64,000 nt of DNA from an uncultured Pseudomonadales bacterium (GTDB lineage: Bacteria > Pseudomonadota > Gammaproteobacteria > Pseudomonadales > Azotimanducaceae), in contig CATOTI010000003.1 of assembly GCA_951813295.1 (NCBI GenBank), positions 390,033 through 454,032 on the forward strand, written 5' to 3'. Positions 37,070 through 46,173 of this stretch are shown piece after piece (position 1 is the first letter of the stretch; each line of letters begins with the position of its first letter). A program made the translations under genes and the position numbers. The notes beneath the pieces are model-generated. The model ran no database searches. It saw nothing but the letters and a program-made list of their open reading frames with translations, and was not told where the DNA came from.

Positions 37070-37570
37070 GTGATCAAGAGATTTCTGATATCGATCCTGA
37101 CGCTACTGGTCGTTGGATACGTGTACCTCGCGTTCGTGGGGATCGAGCCGCAGGACAGGAGACCGGGGACGTTGCTGTCGGGATCGACCGTGCCGCTGCC
37201 CACGGACGTATCCTTCGTGGACGATGTCGGCGAAATCACGCTCGAAACGCGGCCCTGGTACGGCATCCCGTTTTCGGTGACGGCGGTTGTCGTGTCTTAT
37301 GACGGGGCGATCTACGTGCCGTCGCTCTACGATTCACCACAAGCGTTCCCGGGCACGAAGTACTGGAACAAGGTCGTATCGAACAACAGCGATGTCCGAC
37401 TGCGGGTGGGCGAGAACCTTTACGAACTCGCGGCGGCGCCGGTTTTGGACCGGCAAGAGTTTCAAGCAGCGTTCGAGGCATTGGGCCGGAAACTTCCCTT
37501 TTGGCGCGAGCAAATCGCGCTAGACGATTTTCCGCCAAGATTCGCTCTGATCCGACTTTCGCCGAGATAG
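37070..37570 (+). CDS. Membrane-anchored hypothetical protein
   Basis: 166 residues. GTG at 37070, with AGTAGGGG 8 bp upstream, begins a membrane helix (VIKRFLISILTLLVVGYVYLAFVG). A soluble periplasmic domain follows (YDGAIYVPSLYDSPQAFPGTKYWNKVV). The longer open frame upstream is not credible. No known family is recognised; the fold may be beta-rich. It sits 29 bp before the GrpB-like gene. Confidence 0.7.
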   Translation: MIKRFLISILTLLVVGYVYLAFVGIEPQDRRPGTLLSGSTVPLPTDVSFVDDVGEITLETRPWYGIPFSVTAVVVSYDGAIYVPSLYDSPQAFPGTKYWNKVVSNNSDVRLRVGENLYELAAAPVLDRQEFQAAFEALGRKLPFWREQIALDDFPPRFALIRLSPR

Positions 37571-37599
37571 ATCGGCGTTCAGCCCCGAGCCGTTGGGTC

Positions 37600-38103
37600 T
37601 TGCCTCTCACCAGCATCATCAGCGACTACGACCCGGCCTGGCCGACCCGGTTTGCCGCGGAAGTTGCCCGCGTCGAGCCCGTTTTCGCATCGCCGCTCCT
37701 CGCCATACACCACGTCGGCAGTACCGCCGTGCCATCGCTGAAGGCTAAACCCGAGATCGATCTGCTCGTCGTCGTCGAGGATGTCGGGATGGCCCCCGTG
37801 TGGGAAGTCGGCTTGACCGCATCGGGATATCGCCGCGGCGGCGACCTATCCTTGGGTCACCTTTTCTTCAAGCGGGACGTCGACGGCGTTCGCACACATA
37901 AAATCCACGTATGCCGGACTGGTCATCCCGAGATCGACCGGATGCTGCGTTTTCGAGACTACCTGCGGGCACATCCCGACGTACGTGCCGAGTACCAGGC
38001 GTTGAAACTTCGACTCGAGCGAGAAAACGCACACGGGATCCGTGAGTATCTCGATGCAAAAGCGCCGTTCATCGAAGACGTCTTGGCCCGCGTGAGCGAA
38101 TGA
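37600..38103 (+). CDS. GrpB/dephospho-CoA-kinase-associated (UPF0157) protein, nucleotidyltransferase fold
   Basis: About 167 residues, TTG start. IHHVGSTAVPSLKAKPEIDLLV is the family hallmark and provides the nucleotidyltransferase-like GS...D pattern. HPEIDRMLRFRDYLRAHPDVRAEYQALKL continues the family. The role is unknown in bacteria; relatives are fused to dephospho-CoA kinase. A start further upstream is possible but overlaps the previous gene. Confidence 0.85.
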   Translation: MPLTSIISDYDPAWPTRFAAEVARVEPVFASPLLAIHHVGSTAVPSLKAKPEIDLLVVVEDVGMAPVWEVGLTASGYRRGGDLSLGHLFFKRDVDGVRTHKIHVCRTGHPEIDRMLRFRDYLRAHPDVRAEYQALKLRLERENAHGIREYLDAKAPFIEDVLARVSE

Positions 38104-38168
38104 ATCAAGCTCGATCTGATTGAGACGTACTGATCGGGCGCCCGCCAATCCCAACGACGGAGATCCAC

Positions 38169-39029
38169 ATGAGCACCACGCTACCGACACTCGACGAAGC
38201 CATGGCGGGTTTCGTGGACTGTATGAGCCAGCCGACGGTCCCCGCGTCCGACGTGGCGCCCGATGTCGCGCCTCGCATCGAGGCGTTGGGTCTGGCCGAG
38301 AACTGCCGCCAACTGGCGGAAGAAGGCTACACCGTGGTGGAAGACGTGGCGTCAGCGGAGTTCGTCGCGCGCCTGCGTGAGGTCATTCTGACGAAGGCCA
38401 ACCCTTACGGGTCCTTGCTGGCGCATCACGATCCGGTATTTGCCGAGGCCGCCCTCAATCCGAAGCTTCGCGCCATCGCGGATTTCTCGGTGGGTCCTGG
38501 CTCGTTGCTCAGTAACCTGGCGGCCACCGTGCGTCCGCAGAACGATCCATCGATCGACATCGACCTGCATACGGATCAGGCGTGGGTGCCGGCGCCTTAC
38601 CCTGAGCACAACCTTTTCCTCACGTGCTGTTGGATGACGGATGAATTCACCCGCGAAGGCGGCGCCACCATGGTGGTGCCTCGTTCGCACCGGCACCGGC
38701 GCAATCCGAGCGCCGAAGAAGTGGCTGCCAAGGAAGGCGCCATCGCGATCGAGGGTCCCCCGGGTTCGGTCGCCGTCTGGGACGGCGCCGTGTGGCACGG
38801 CAACTGGCCACGAACGCTGCCGGGCGAGCGCGTCGTACTGCATGTCTCGTACACGCGCCTGATGATGCGGCCGATGGAGAGCTATCCAACGGAGATCGAA
38901 GAAGAGCTGCTGGCGGCGCACGGCGACGACATGGCGGAACTCCTGGGGCGCAACGATTTTCTCGGCAAACCCGCGGGCAAAAGTGATTTCGTCCGCTTCT
39001 ATCAGGCCGTGCGCAACAGCCGGCGCTAG
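38169..39029 (+). CDS. Phytanoyl-CoA dioxygenase (PhyH) family protein
   Basis: 286 residues; GGAG lies 7 bp before the ATG. The Fe(II)-binding HxD is IDLHTDQAWV (about residues 123-125), with the distal His probably in WHGNW, and an Arg for 2-oxoglutarate is likely in RTLPGERVVLHVSY. It would hydroxylate a small molecule or fatty acyl chain using 2-oxoglutarate and oxygen. It is alone on this strand after the GrpB gene, 65 bp away. Confidence 0.85.
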   Translation: MSTTLPTLDEAMAGFVDCMSQPTVPASDVAPDVAPRIEALGLAENCRQLAEEGYTVVEDVASAEFVARLREVILTKANPYGSLLAHHDPVFAEAALNPKLRAIADFSVGPGSLLSNLAATVRPQNDPSIDIDLHTDQAWVPAPYPEHNLFLTCCWMTDEFTREGGATMVVPRSHRHRRNPSAEEVAAKEGAIAIEGPPGSVAVWDGAVWHGNWPRTLPGERVVLHVSYTRLMMRPMESYPTEIEEELLAAHGDDMAELLGRNDFLGKPAGKSDFVRFYQAVRNSRR

Positions 39030-39253
39030 CGTTAGGCGCTACATGACGGTTTAGGGCGAAGCGGACCGTGCCGGATTAAGGAAGTGGACGACGAGGAGAA
39101 GATTGGCGTTAGGCGACGTTCACGCTGCTACGCGACTTCTCGTTGTCGTCGGCTGCTCGATGGTCAGATAGTGCAGATGCTCCAGGCCTTGGAACACCGA
39201 TTCGAAGAGTTAGGATCGGCGAATGGGCAACGCCTGCTTTCGAACCCCTGCGG

Positions 39254-39496
39254 TCACTCAGTTGGTGCTCCGGAGTCATCGTCATCCACGTCACGCCTGC
39301 GTACTTTAACGACCTTGCCTTTTTCGGTCGGACTCGACACACCGCCAAACGACATGGCGTTGGCGGCCCAGAGTGAGACAGCCATGGTCTTGCGCCATTT
39401 TGAGCGAGGCTTGTCGTTTTTCCGTCGCCCGATGTAGACCAACAACAGCAACAGAGTTGCGAAACCTATAAAACCAATCGTGATTGGATCTTCCAC
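39254..39496 (-). CDS. Small single-span membrane protein
   Basis: 80 residues. GTG at 39496 has GGAGGG upstream. One N-terminal membrane helix (ITIGFIGFATLLLLLVYIG) is followed by a basic tail and a C-terminal acidic run (VDDDD). Topology suggests a cytoplasmic tail. No family is recognised. Regions either side (39,030-39,253 and 39,497-39,651) show no other gene. Confidence 0.55.
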   Translation of the reverse strand: MEDPITIGFIGFATLLLLLVYIGRRKNDKPRSKWRKTMAVSLWAANAMSFGGVSSPTEKGKVVKVRRRDVDDDDSGAPTE

Positions 39497-39651
39497 GTCG
39501 TCCCTCCGAACTCGTCATCAGGTTAAAACGTTTCCAGGTTCAAACTCGGTGATTGCGGGAGGCTCCTTCGTGGTTCCACGATGGGAGGTGATTTGTCAGG
39601 ATTGGTTCAGTCGCGGGGCCCACGGCGAAGGAACAAGCCGCCGTTCGAAGC

Positions 39652-41030
39652 GAGTTATGACTGAATCTGGTGTCTGACGGGATTTGAAGTATGCGGCGTG
39701 CCTTGTTGAAATCGGTTTTGCCGAACTGATTTTGACAAGAGGAACACGCCACACATGGACAACGATAATGTGATTGATCTGGCGATGCCAGAGGAGAAGG
39801 ACACCCTCACCGCAGTCTTGCGAGAAGGTGCGAGACGACTGCTGGATCAAGCGATCAAAGCGGAAGTGGAGGAGCTGTTGAGCGGCTACCAGGACGAGGA
39901 GACCGAGATCGGTCACCGGCGGGTGGTTCGCAACGGCTATCAGCCTGAGCGGGAGATCTTGACCGGTATCGGCAAGGTCGCCGTCCAAGTGCCGAAAGTC
40001 AGAAGTCGACAAGGCGAGCCAGTCAGCTTTCGGTCGGCACTGGTGCCGCCGTACATCAGGAAAACGGCCACGATGGAAGCAGCCATCCCCTGGCTGTACT
40101 TGAAGGGTATTTCCACGGGTCAGATGCAAGGGGCTCTGGAAGCGCTGGTGGGTCCGCAAGCGAAGGGTTTGTCGGCCAACGTCGTCGGCCGCCTCAAGAA
40201 ACAATGGGAGGCGGAGTATCAGACCTGGTGTCAGCGCTCGGTTGCCGATGACTGGGTCTACATCTGGGCCGACGGTATCTACAGCGGACTACGCGGTGAT
40301 GACGGTCGGTTGTGTTGTCTGGTGATTATCGGCGTCAACAGCCGCGGCGATAAGCACTTTCTGGCGATCGAGGATGGTGTTCGCGAATCGAAGCAAAGCT
40401 GGCGGGAAGTGCTGTTATCGCTGCGGCAGCGCGGCATGAGATCGCCAAAACTGGCAATCGGTGATGGCGCACTGGGTTTCTGGGCAGCGCTGGAAGAAGT
40501 CTATCCGGAGACGACCGTTCAACGCTGCTGGATGCACAAGAGCCAGAACGTGCTGAACTATCTGTCAAAGGGGACGCAGGACAAAGCCAGAGAGGCGTTG
40601 AAGGACATCTGGATGGCGGAAACCAGGGTCGAAGCAGAGACAGCCTTTGACGCGTTCGAGACGCGATTTGATGCGAAATATCCGAAAGCGGTCGAGTGCT
40701 TGCGCAAGGACCGTGAGAGTCTGCTGGCGTTCTACGACTTCCCTGCCCAACACTGGGTCCACATCCGCACGACGAATGTGATCGAGTCCAGCTTTGCGAC
40801 GATCCGACATCGCTCGAGACAGGCCAAAGGCTGCGTCACCCGCAAGACGATGCTGACCATGATCTTCAAGATGGGCGAATGTGCCGAACGGAACTGGCGC
40901 AAACTGAGAGGATTCAAACACCTGGCAAAGGTGATTGACGGAGTCAGATTCCGTGATGGAATCGAGCAGAGCAAGACCGACAAGGACGCCGCTTCGTCAC
41001 GTCCTTAGACACCAGATTTGACAATAGCTC
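39652..41030 (+). mobile_element. IS256-family insertion sequence with 9 bp target duplication
   Basis: About 1.38 kb. Left end GAGTTATGACTGAATCTGG and right end read inward GAGCTATTGTCAAATCTGG share AATCTGGTGTCT, making imperfect terminal repeats. The flanks carry the direct repeat GTTCGAAGC (39,643-39,651 and 41,031-41,039), matching the 8-9 bp duplications of IS256 elements. It encodes one complete transposase. Confidence 0.9.
39755..41008 (+). CDS. IS256-family (Mutator-like) transposase
   Basis: 417 residues, complete. The family signature is present: NGYQPEREILTGIGKVAVQVPKVR, the catalytic WADGIYSGLR (first Asp), KLAIGDGALGFWAAL (second Asp), and TTNVIESSFATIRHR containing the Glu. QRCWMHKSQNVLNYL is the conserved C/H helix. 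ATG at 39755 lies about 100 bp inside the left end, as is usual. Confidence 0.93.
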   Translation: MDNDNVIDLAMPEEKDTLTAVLREGARRLLDQAIKAEVEELLSGYQDEETEIGHRRVVRNGYQPEREILTGIGKVAVQVPKVRSRQGEPVSFRSALVPPYIRKTATMEAAIPWLYLKGISTGQMQGALEALVGPQAKGLSANVVGRLKKQWEAEYQTWCQRSVADDWVYIWADGIYSGLRGDDGRLCCLVIIGVNSRGDKHFLAIEDGVRESKQSWREVLLSLRQRGMRSPKLAIGDGALGFWAALEEVYPETTVQRCWMHKSQNVLNYLSKGTQDKAREALKDIWMAETRVEAETAFDAFETRFDAKYPKAVECLRKDRESLLAFYDFPAQHWVHIRTTNVIESSFATIRHRSRQAKGCVTRKTMLTMIFKMGECAERNWRKLRGFKHLAKVIDGVRFRDGIEQSKTDKDAASSRP

Positions 41031-41086
41031 GTTCGAAGCCGTGAACTTCAACGGCGCTGGGAAAAACGACGTAAGTCATTGAAAAA

Positions 41087-41131
41087 TGGAGCGGGAAACC
41101 GGGTTCGAACCGGCGACCCCAACCTTGGCAA
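41087..41131. repeat. Attachment-site copy: 45 bp fragment of tRNA-Gly 3' end
   Basis: Identical to 47,077-47,121, starting TGGAGCGGGAAACC and ending just past the anticodon region (CTTGGCAA). The sequence then diverges, so this is not a functional tRNA. It is the far end of the island. The adjacent 41,132-41,409 shows no gene. Confidence 0.88.
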
Positions 41132-41409
41132 TTTTGGGTGTCGCTGTCGTAACGGCTGATCCGAAAAGCGAAATGGCTTGTTGACGTGGCAAAACGTCGG
41201 AACGTAGGAATGCGGCCTGCGCGCTCGAGCAAACCACTGGATATTGCTAACGAATTCGGATCGCGCGGCGATGTCGGCTTTCGGCCAACAACGGTCATTC
41301 ACTTATCAGGATTTCCTGGCTTGGCACTGCGTTTGGCCATCAACTCCATCAACACGGACTCGGCCGCTACCGGCCAGGAGTGGACGGTTGGGGGCTGCGA
41401 ACCGGTCAG

Positions 41410-42333
41410 CTATCTGACTCCAGTTCCGGGCTTGGGGCTTGCCTCAACATAGAAGCGTAGTGCGTTGTAGACTTGCTTGAAGCCAGTCTGCAACGATAGG
41501 GCGATTGCCTTTTCGTTCAGGCTGACGTGATCGACAAAAGCGGATTTTGCGCCGTGATTGCGTAAGCTCCTCAGCGCGTAAAGTTCCAGCGTGCGGCCCA
41601 ATCCTCGGTCTTGATAGTCGGGGTGAACCCCCAACGGTTCGATCTGACCAACCGTTCCCCAAAGCCAGCAGATGCAAAAGGCGACGGGCGAATCGTCGGC
41701 GTCTACGATGACGAGGTCAATTTCAGGACGGTAGGCTGGATGCCGGAGAGTCCGGAGCCGCCAGGTAGTTGTCATCATGTCCGAGTCGAATGCGGCTCTG
41801 TGCAGACGAGCGTAGGCATCAGCTTCCTGCTTGCCCCGTAAAGGCCTGATGGCTAAGCCCGCTGGCAGGTCAGGTTCCGGCAGGTCTCGGTCCAAGTCCA
41901 GTGCGAATCGGGTGGTGTGCCAATCGAACTTCTGAAAACCGAGCGCTGTCAGATGCTCTATCGACTGTGCAAGATCGGGCGTTTGCTCGCTCAGCTCGAC
42001 GGACCCAAAAAACGACACGCTGGCACGTTTCGCGTATGCCTGCATTTGAGCCTTCCCCCAAGCAAAGACATCTCGCTCCAGCAGCGATCCGTGCACCGAG
42101 GCGTGAACGCCGTAGTCCAGGTTCCACCAAGCCGGCTGAAAAACTGCCCAGGCCAGGGCCCGGTCTTCAACCATCCAGGTCGCGATTTCGCAGCCCTGAT
42201 CCTGCCACGTTGAGGTCAATCGGTAGGGCATATCAACCTGGTGGATATGCTCCGGCATGACTTGCTTGTCCAACGTCGCCTGCAGGCGAGTCACGTCCGA
42301 GTCGACGATCAGAATAGCCTCGTTTGCTTCCAT
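41410..42333 (-). CDS. GNAT-family N-acetyltransferase
   Basis: 307 residues, two GNAT-like halves. The C-terminal one carries motif A as LGVHPDYQDRGLGRTLELYALRSLRNHG (acetyl-CoA pyrophosphate loop DRGLGR) and motif B as LNEKAIALSLQTGFK. The N-terminal half, about residues 40-160, resembles a degenerate GNAT domain, as in tandem acyltransferases. The acceptor is unknown. It is part of the island, on the minus strand as are the other island enzyme and the recombinase. Confidence 0.8.
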   Translation of the reverse strand: MEANEAILIVDSDVTRLQATLDKQVMPEHIHQVDMPYRLTSTWQDQGCEIATWMVEDRALAWAVFQPAWWNLDYGVHASVHGSLLERDVFAWGKAQMQAYAKRASVSFFGSVELSEQTPDLAQSIEHLTALGFQKFDWHTTRFALDLDRDLPEPDLPAGLAIRPLRGKQEADAYARLHRAAFDSDMMTTTWRLRTLRHPAYRPEIDLVIVDADDSPVAFCICWLWGTVGQIEPLGVHPDYQDRGLGRTLELYALRSLRNHGAKSAFVDHVSLNEKAIALSLQTGFKQVYNALRFYVEASPKPGTGVR

Positions 42334-42573
42334 AGCTAGCTATCCGTTCCCGCGCTACCGAAACGCCATAGCCAATGACGAACACCCGGTCTCGGGGCCC
42401 CAGGCGGGCCGAGCCACCATCAGCAACACGCACACGGCTAGGTAAGTTCGTGTTTGATTCAGCATCTACAACAAACCGTAATGAAGCCGTTTATGTGCAG
42501 GCTCACGACCATGGAGTTCATCTGCAACTTATACACCACACTGGTACAGATCTCGTGATCACTTCCGCTTTGC

Positions 42574-42816
42574 GTCGACAACGGACGCCTCACCTGCCTT
42601 ACCAGTGCGTTCTACAAGCCCGCTTCGACGTCGACGTAGCTCGTCTGGTATCCGCTCTCTTGGTAGTACTTCGTGAGGTCGGTATCGCGGTGGGCGAGGA
42701 GCGCTTGAACGTACGCGCGCGGGTGTCTAGAGTCCGCATAGAGTTTTGCACCGTACGATCGGAGCGCACGGAAGTCTGGACGTTCCTCCGGTTGGAGGTT
42801 TGCGTAGGCGCCTGAC
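42574..42816 (-). pseudogene. Tyrosine recombinase C-terminal fragment (second copy)
   Basis: A 243 bp direct repeat of 43,967-44,209, same length and orientation, near-identical at its left part and more diverged towards the right. It encodes the same recombinase C-terminus (ALLAHRDTDLTKYYQES, the His/Tyr catalytic region) with small changes. The left edge is sharp. There is no N-terminal domain and it cannot encode a working enzyme. The sequence to 43,057 shows no clear gene. Confidence 0.82.
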
Positions 42817-43057
42817 ACTGCTCTAAGTCAGCCGCACCAGGCGGTGTCTCAGCCTGCAACTCAAGCAATCCCTGAACGGTTTTCTCAAGATCAACGGCGT
42901 CTATTGATACCACCCAATCCGGATACGCTTTGTGCATTGCGTCGAACAGGGCGGTTTGGCACGCAGAAGGCCAACAAAGCTCCTGGGATTTCAGCAGCGC
43001 CTGCCAATGCGATGCATCGATTATGACACTTCGCCATTGAAGCCGTAGTCGGTTGGA

Positions 43058-43849
43058 CTAGGCAAAGCTATTAACGATAGTCGGCAAGCAGGGCGCCGCA
43101 TATTCGTGGCCCATATCAAAGATCGCGAGCTTCGCGTTGGGAATAGCTGCCGCTAAGGCCTCTGCATGCGCTGGCGGAAATATCGGATCTTCGCGGCCAT
43201 GGATTACGGTGGTTGCAGTGCTGCACCCCGCCAACAGAGGACAGCGATCTTTCGGCGTCGATCGGTGAAACGCACGTAGGTGATTGCCGGCTTTTGTAAC
43301 GTCTCGGGCGCGGTCCCATGCCACACCAAACATGGATCGCATTGAGCCGCCTTCCGGTCCCAACGCAGCGACCTGTTGCTCGATCCACGCCGCTCGTTCG
43401 GCTTCTATGGGCGTCAACGCAGTAAGCGGTAGATCGTCAATATCCGTCTGACTACCAGCAGTGGGGGAAGAGCAAGCGATAGTGGCGCTCAGGAGCCTTT
43501 CTGGCACGTCGATCATCATCTGTTGAACGATCATTCCTCCCATAGACAATCCAAAGACATGGGCGTGTTCAATGTCCCATGCGTCGAGAATTCCAGTCGC
43601 ATCAACGGCGAGATCGTGAAAGGTGTAAGGATCGGTACCGAAATCGATACACGACGACCGACCGACGTCACGGTTGTCATAGCGAATGACATGCCGACCA
43701 CTGGCAACGATCATTTCGATCAGCGCGTCAGACCAAAAGATGCCTTGAGTGAACATGCCCATGATCAGCAGTACCGTGGCTTCGGACGGATTTCCGAAAT
43801 CCTCAGTCCACAACTCGATGCCATTCGAATTAATCTCCCGTTCCATCAC
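43058..43849 (-). CDS. Alpha/beta hydrolase
   Basis: 263 residues. The core contains VLLIMGMFTQGIFW, RYDNRDVGRSS, the nucleophile elbow FGLSMGGM, Asp in HGREDPIFPP and catalytic His in FDMGHEY. It resembles hydrolases of the TesE/aclacinomycin-methylesterase kind; the substrate is unknown. It lies inside the island between the two copies of the recombinase 3' end, on the same strand. Confidence 0.87.
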   Translation of the reverse strand: MMEREINSNGIELWTEDFGNPSEATVLLIMGMFTQGIFWSDALIEMIVASGRHVIRYDNRDVGRSSCIDFGTDPYTFHDLAVDATGILDAWDIEHAHVFGLSMGGMIVQQMMIDVPERLLSATIACSSPTAGSQTDIDDLPLTALTPIEAERAAWIEQQVAALGPEGGSMRSMFGVAWDRARDVTKAGNHLRAFHRSTPKDRCPLLAGCSTATTVIHGREDPIFPPAHAEALAAAIPNAKLAIFDMGHEYAAPCLPTIVNSFA

Positions 43850-43966
43850 GCACTTCCCAGTTGGTGATCGACAGAAAACAAATTACCTCACGTCGCTCGG
43901 CCCGTGAGAGCACATTCGACAAAGGAATCTTCCGGCATCATTGGGAAGACAAGATGGCCGTTATGG

Positions 43967-44209
43967 GTCGACAACGGACGCCTCACCTGCCTTACCAGTG
44001 CGTTCTACAAGCCCGCTTCGACGTCGACGTAGCTCGTCTGGTATCCGCTCTCTTGGTAGTACTTCGTAAGGTCGGTATCGCGGTGGGCGAGGAGCGCTTG
44101 AACGTACGCCCGCGGATGCCCTGCGTCGGCGTATAGCTTCGCCCCATAGGATCGGAGGGCCCGGAAGTCCGGACGTTCCTCCGGTTCTAGGTTGGCGTAG
44201 GCGCCTGAC
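43967..44209 (-). repeat. Direct repeat copy 2 (recombinase 3' end)
   Basis: Matches 42,574-42,816 base for base in length, starting GTCGACAACGG and ending GCGCCTGAC. It covers the last part of the recombinase gene and 38 bp past its stop. Confidence 0.85.
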
Positions 44210-44914
44210 GCTTCTCTCGTGGCTGAGAAAGCGTGCGAAAGATACAACGGCCGCACGCGCCACCAGTCCGGTCCGGGTCGTCGGCGTTCAGGCACGCGAC
44301 GAATCAACGTCTCGCCTGCAATTGGCACCGCAAGCGCTCGGTCGATCGCCCGCTTCAGCCGCTTGCCCGGAAGAATTGCGAGGTTCGCACCCGTTTTGTG
44401 ACGCGTGAGCCGGATCCTGCCGTCGACGATATCGGAACGCTCGAGCTCGAGCAGAACGGTGCGGTCCTGCAGGCTCGACACAGCGAGCTCCATCGCGATC
44501 TGCAGCCATTCATCGGCGGCGTTGTATATCGCTTGATAGCCGATGTCGGTGTGACGAGCTCGCTTACGCCGAACCTGTTTCGCGAGTGTTTTCCTCGCCC
44601 TGTTCTCCTGCCATCGACCCTTCGCGACGAGCCAGTCACCAAACTTCATCCAGACCTTGCGGTGATTGACGTAGGCAGAGTCGGCTTGCCGATCGAAGAT
44701 CTGTTGCAGAACGGTGATCGTGATCTCGCCGACGAGGCGGTGTCCGATTCGACTGCGGTATCGATCAAGTATCCACTTCGCGTTTTGCCGCGTGCTGTCC
44801 TTGTTCAGGGACCGCGAGGGGAGCTCCGCGAGGTAGTGGACCACGGAAGCGTTGAGCGTGCCTTCGCCCTGTGTAGCGTGCGACTCGGCCTCGACGACGT
44901 CGTCGAAGTAGCGC
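44005..44914 (-). pseudogene. int: Tyrosine recombinase (integrase), N-terminus lost to an IS end
   Basis: The frame is open to the IS scar at 44,915 with no plausible start before it; GTG at 44844 is internal. A core-binding domain (QNAKWILDRYRSRIG) precedes the catalytic region, where Arg appears in SLQDRTVLLEL and His/Arg and nucleophile Tyr in LLAHRDTDLTKYYQES. It was probably the integrase responsible for insertion into tRNA-Gly. Since the amino end is missing it is unlikely to be active. Confidence 0.8.
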
Positions 44915-44963
44915 TGGCCTGCTAGATTTCTTCGGACCGATTGAAACTAGAGGATGGCGGTTG
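44915..44963 (-). mobile_element. Solo end of the IS3-family element also present at 33,056
   Basis: 49 bp starting TGGCCTGCTAGATTTCTTCG that matches, with a few substitutions, the right end of the IS at 33,056-34,254, in inverted orientation. The rest of that element is gone, replaced by a second IS3-type element. It marks where the recombinase gene was cut. Confidence 0.8.
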
Positions 44964-44964
44964 G

Positions 44965-45061
44965 TGAGCCGCTCGGGGAATTCGGACCACCCCGAGGGTT
45001 AGCCTCCGGCTTCCGTGAGCCGCTCGGGGAATTCGGACCACCCCGAGGGTTAGCCTCCGGC
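44965..45061. repeat. Tandem 47 bp duplication of an IS end
   Basis: Two copies (44,964-45,010 and 45,015-45,061) of a unit beginning GTGAGCCGCTCGGGG, separated by 4 bp (TTCC). The second copy is the left end of the IS3 element that follows. Confidence 0.85.
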
Positions 45062-45913
45062 GGCCAAGTCGACGTCACCGTTGTCGTCGACGTTGAAATT
45101 CGCTGCGAACTCGACCGGTGTCAGGTCATTGAGAGACTGGTGAGGTCGAGTCACGTTGTAGTCGATACGCCAAGCCTCGATGACGCGCTGGGCTTCGTCA
45201 ATGCGTTCGAACCAGTTGACGTTGAGGCACTCGTCGCGGAACGAGCCATTGAAGCTCTCAATAAAGCAGTTGTCGGTGGGTTTACCTGGCCTCGAGAAGT
45301 CGAGATGCACGTGGTGGTGATACGCCCAGAGATCCATGACGCGGCCAGTAAATTCGCTGCCGTTGTCGACGAACACCCGTTTCGGAGCACCTCGTGCGGC
45401 GACGAGATCGGTACAGGTGGCGACGACCTCCTCGGCCCGTAGTCGAGGCCCGACCCGGATCGCGAGCGCTTCTCGTGTGAACTCGTCAACGATGGTCAAG
45501 GCGCGGAATCGCTGACCACTGACCAGCTGATCGCTGACGAAGTCCATCGACCAGGCCTGGTTCGGTCGTTTCGGGACATAGCGCTGTCGCCGATGGACCT
45601 GCATCTTGCGCCGACTTGGTTTTTTGCTGCGCAGTTGTAGTTGTTCCTCGCAGTAGAGTCGGTAAGCCTGATCGCGGCCCAGTTGCCAGCCCTCGCGCAA
45701 GAGCAGGACGTGAAGACGTCGATAGCCATAACGCACGCGACTCTTGGCGAGATCGCGCAGTCGTTGACGGAGCGCCGTCTTGGGGTCTTTTCTCGACCGG
45801 TAGTACTGCACGGAGCGATGCTGGCGAACGATGCGACAGGCACGCCGACGGCTCGTTCCGTAGTGACTGACCACATACTCGACGACATCGCGCTTCACCG
45901 CGGGCCGGGCCAC
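45050..45913 (-). CDS. IS3-family transposase OrfB
   Basis: 287 residues, DDE integrase core. The triad is visible as WSMDFVSD, FVDNGSEF and IESFNGSFRDE, with an HTH_21-like RVRYGYRRLHVLLLREG before it. It overlaps OrfA by 19 bp and is expected to be made by -1 frameshifting at the A6G run in the overlap. It looks intact. Confidence 0.9.
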   Translation of the reverse strand: MARPAVKRDVVEYVVSHYGTSRRRACRIVRQHRSVQYYRSRKDPKTALRQRLRDLAKSRVRYGYRRLHVLLLREGWQLGRDQAYRLYCEEQLQLRSKKPSRRKMQVHRRQRYVPKRPNQAWSMDFVSDQLVSGQRFRALTIVDEFTREALAIRVGPRLRAEEVVATCTDLVAARGAPKRVFVDNGSEFTGRVMDLWAYHHHVHLDFSRPGKPTDNCFIESFNGSFRDECLNVNWFERIDEAQRVIEAWRIDYNVTRPHQSLNDLTPVEFAANFNVDDNGDVDLAAGG

Positions 45914-46173
45914 TTTTTTGCGTTGATGTCCTGCAGGATGGCTTTGTCCAAGCTCAGTTCGGCGACAAGATTCTTCAGCCGCGCGTTCTCTTCTTGCAGC
46001 TGTTTGAGCTCCCGCACCTGATCGGACTGCAGCCCCGCGTACGGCTTCTTCCAGCGATAGAACGTCTGCTCCGAGATCCCTATCCGGCGCGTCAGATCAG
46101 CAACCTTCATGCCCTGTTCGGCTTGTTGCAACACCGCCACGATCTGCTCTACCGAGAACCGTTTTCGTGCCAT
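45895..46173 (-). CDS. IS3-family transposase OrfA
   Basis: 92 residues: a helix-turn-helix (VADLTRRIGISEQTFYRWKK) followed by a leucine-zipper-type coil (LKQLQEENARLKNLVAELSLD). The C-terminus runs into the slippery AAAAAAG shared with OrfB. Confidence 0.9.
   Translation of the reverse strand: MARKRFSVEQIVAVLQQAEQGMKVADLTRRIGISEQTFYRWKKPYAGLQSDQVRELKQLQEENARLKNLVAELSLDKAILQDINAKKWPGPR

Noticed and set aside
39084..39437. 117-codon plus-strand ORF
   Set aside because: Antisense to the small membrane protein gene, low complexity, no start site features.
41087..41160. Second tRNA-Gly gene
   Set aside because: Only the 3' 45 bp matches; the 5' half is unrelated, so it is an attachment-site fragment.
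44233..44925. 230-codon plus-strand ORF
   Set aside because: Antisense to the recombinase gene, whose catalytic motifs are clear.
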